Assembly: GCF_000745835.1 (NCBI RefSeq)
Contig: NZ_JQKB01000001.1
Coordinates: forward strand, 168,480-232,479
Origin: Belnapia moabensis DSM 16746
GTDB lineage: Bacteria > Pseudomonadota > Alphaproteobacteria > Acetobacterales > Acetobacteraceae
DNA length: 64,000 nucleotides
Direction: 5' to 3'
Shown here: positions 63,656 through 64,000 of the stretch, in pieces
Position numbering within the stretch: position 1 is the first letter of the stretch
How the letters are laid out: each line of letters opens with the position of its first letter
Notes under the pieces: model-generated
What the model was told of the DNA's origin: nothing
Seen by the model: the letters and a program-made list of their open reading frames with translations, nothing else
Database searches by the model: none
Translations under genes and position numbers: made by a program

Positions 63656-64000
63656 CTGGCTCTGTTGCACAAATGAGCTGACGGTTAGGGTTCCCCTTTC
63701 CCCGGACAGCCTCATCCTACGGCTTCGGTGACGGGTATTCCGAGCGCGGTGAAGCCGTTCAAGACGGCCACACGAACCTGGAACTCGGCGACCTGGCGGT
63801 CGAAGTCTCTTGCCGTCAGGCGTTGGCCCAAGAGTTTGATGCAGTGCATTTTGGTCTCTGCGCGGCTTCGGCGGTGATAGCCGCTCCATCGTCGCCAGAT
63901 AGTCCGACCAAAGCGCCGCGATGCACGGAGGGCTTCATTTCGTGCGATCGCCCCGGCGCCATCGGCCTTCCAGGGTTTGGCGTTCTTTCGGGGCGGTATG
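63656..64000 (-). mobile_element. IS5-family insertion sequence, 3' part
   Basis: From about GGCTCTGTTGCACAAATGAG (63656) to the window edge. The transposase 3' end lies inside it and about 56 bases separate its stop from the presumed terminal sequence. The other end is beyond the window, so the inverted repeat and target duplication cannot be checked; the left boundary is an estimate. Confidence 0.7.
63712..64000 (-). CDS. IS5-family transposase, C-terminal part
   Basis: 95 codons plus stop (TGA at 63712-63714); the N-terminus is outside the window. The DDE catalytic-Glu region is complete: Y-2-R-3-E-6-K is satisfied by YHRRSRAETKMHCIK. Before it RNEALRASRRFGRTIWRRW, after it LLGQRLTARDFDRQVAEFQ and the end ALGIPVTEAVG are typical of the group. 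The visible frame has no interruption. Confidence 0.88.
   Translation of the reverse strand, partial: IPPRKNAKPWKADGAGAIARNEALRASRRFGRTIWRRWSGYHRRSRAETKMHCIKLLGQRLTARDFDRQVAEFQVRVAVLNGFTALGIPVTEAVG

Overview
The window looks like chromosomal DNA from a very GC-rich alphaproteobacterium. The overlapped gene style, the dcw gene order, the pairing of lpxC-bamD-recN-ligA with the division cluster, the Mla lipid-transport genes and the IS5-type element suggest Acetobacteraceae, something near Roseomonas. That placement is inference; no rRNA or other species marker is present. The MurE-type DNPR motif indicates meso-diaminopimelate peptidoglycan, and lpxC, bamD and mlaA/mlaC show a Gram-negative outer membrane.

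Left part (1-12.4 kb): mixed housekeeping and accessory genes. These are a DUF2076 protein cut by the left edge, a CoA-binding protein, a CAU-anticodon tRNA, an aaeXAB-like efflux operon (membrane fusion protein, DUF1656, FUSC pump), a carboxymuconolactone-decarboxylase-like protein, the ribosome-associated ABC-F protein EttA, a GNAT acetyltransferase, mlaA-mlaC, metF, a Bug-type solute-binding protein, an EctD-like non-haem iron dioxygenase and a DUF2171 protein.

Middle-left (12.4-21.5 kb): a secreted RTX/CBM60/GH16 glycan hydrolase whose reading frame is split by an in-frame TAG, then uvrD-prmA, a small DUF1127 protein, an Xaa-Pro aminopeptidase, and a second RTX-like protein without an enzymatic domain.

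Core (21.5-47.6 kb, all on the minus strand): a long division and cell-wall cluster. In transcription order it runs rnpB, then mraZ-rsmH-ftsL-ftsI-murE-murF-mraY-murD-ftsW-murG-murC-murB-ddl-ftsQ-ftsA-ftsZ, then lpxC, bamD, recN and ligA. From mraZ to ftsA every junction overlaps by 1 to 26 bases, so the genes are probably translationally coupled. The cluster starts from a leader with four GGGA(T/C) repeats at exact 10-bp steps (a MraZ-box-like array). There is a consensus DnaA box between ftsA and ftsZ and a strong intrinsic terminator after ftsZ.

Right part (47.6-64 kb): an AmpD-like amidase, a TerB/DnaJ protein, a winged-helix regulator divergent from a fused 5-oxoprolinase (with a symmetric inverted repeat between them), an AsmA-family protein, an M20 peptidase, a four-EF-hand secreted protein facing a small membrane protein that also carries an EF-hand loop, a membrane protein with 14-residue repeats, a hybrid histidine kinase, and the 3' part of an IS5-family transposase running off the right edge. 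I see no CRISPR array, prophage or defence island. Calcium-binding motifs recur (two RTX loci and two EF-hand genes), but no obviously new multi-gene system stands out.
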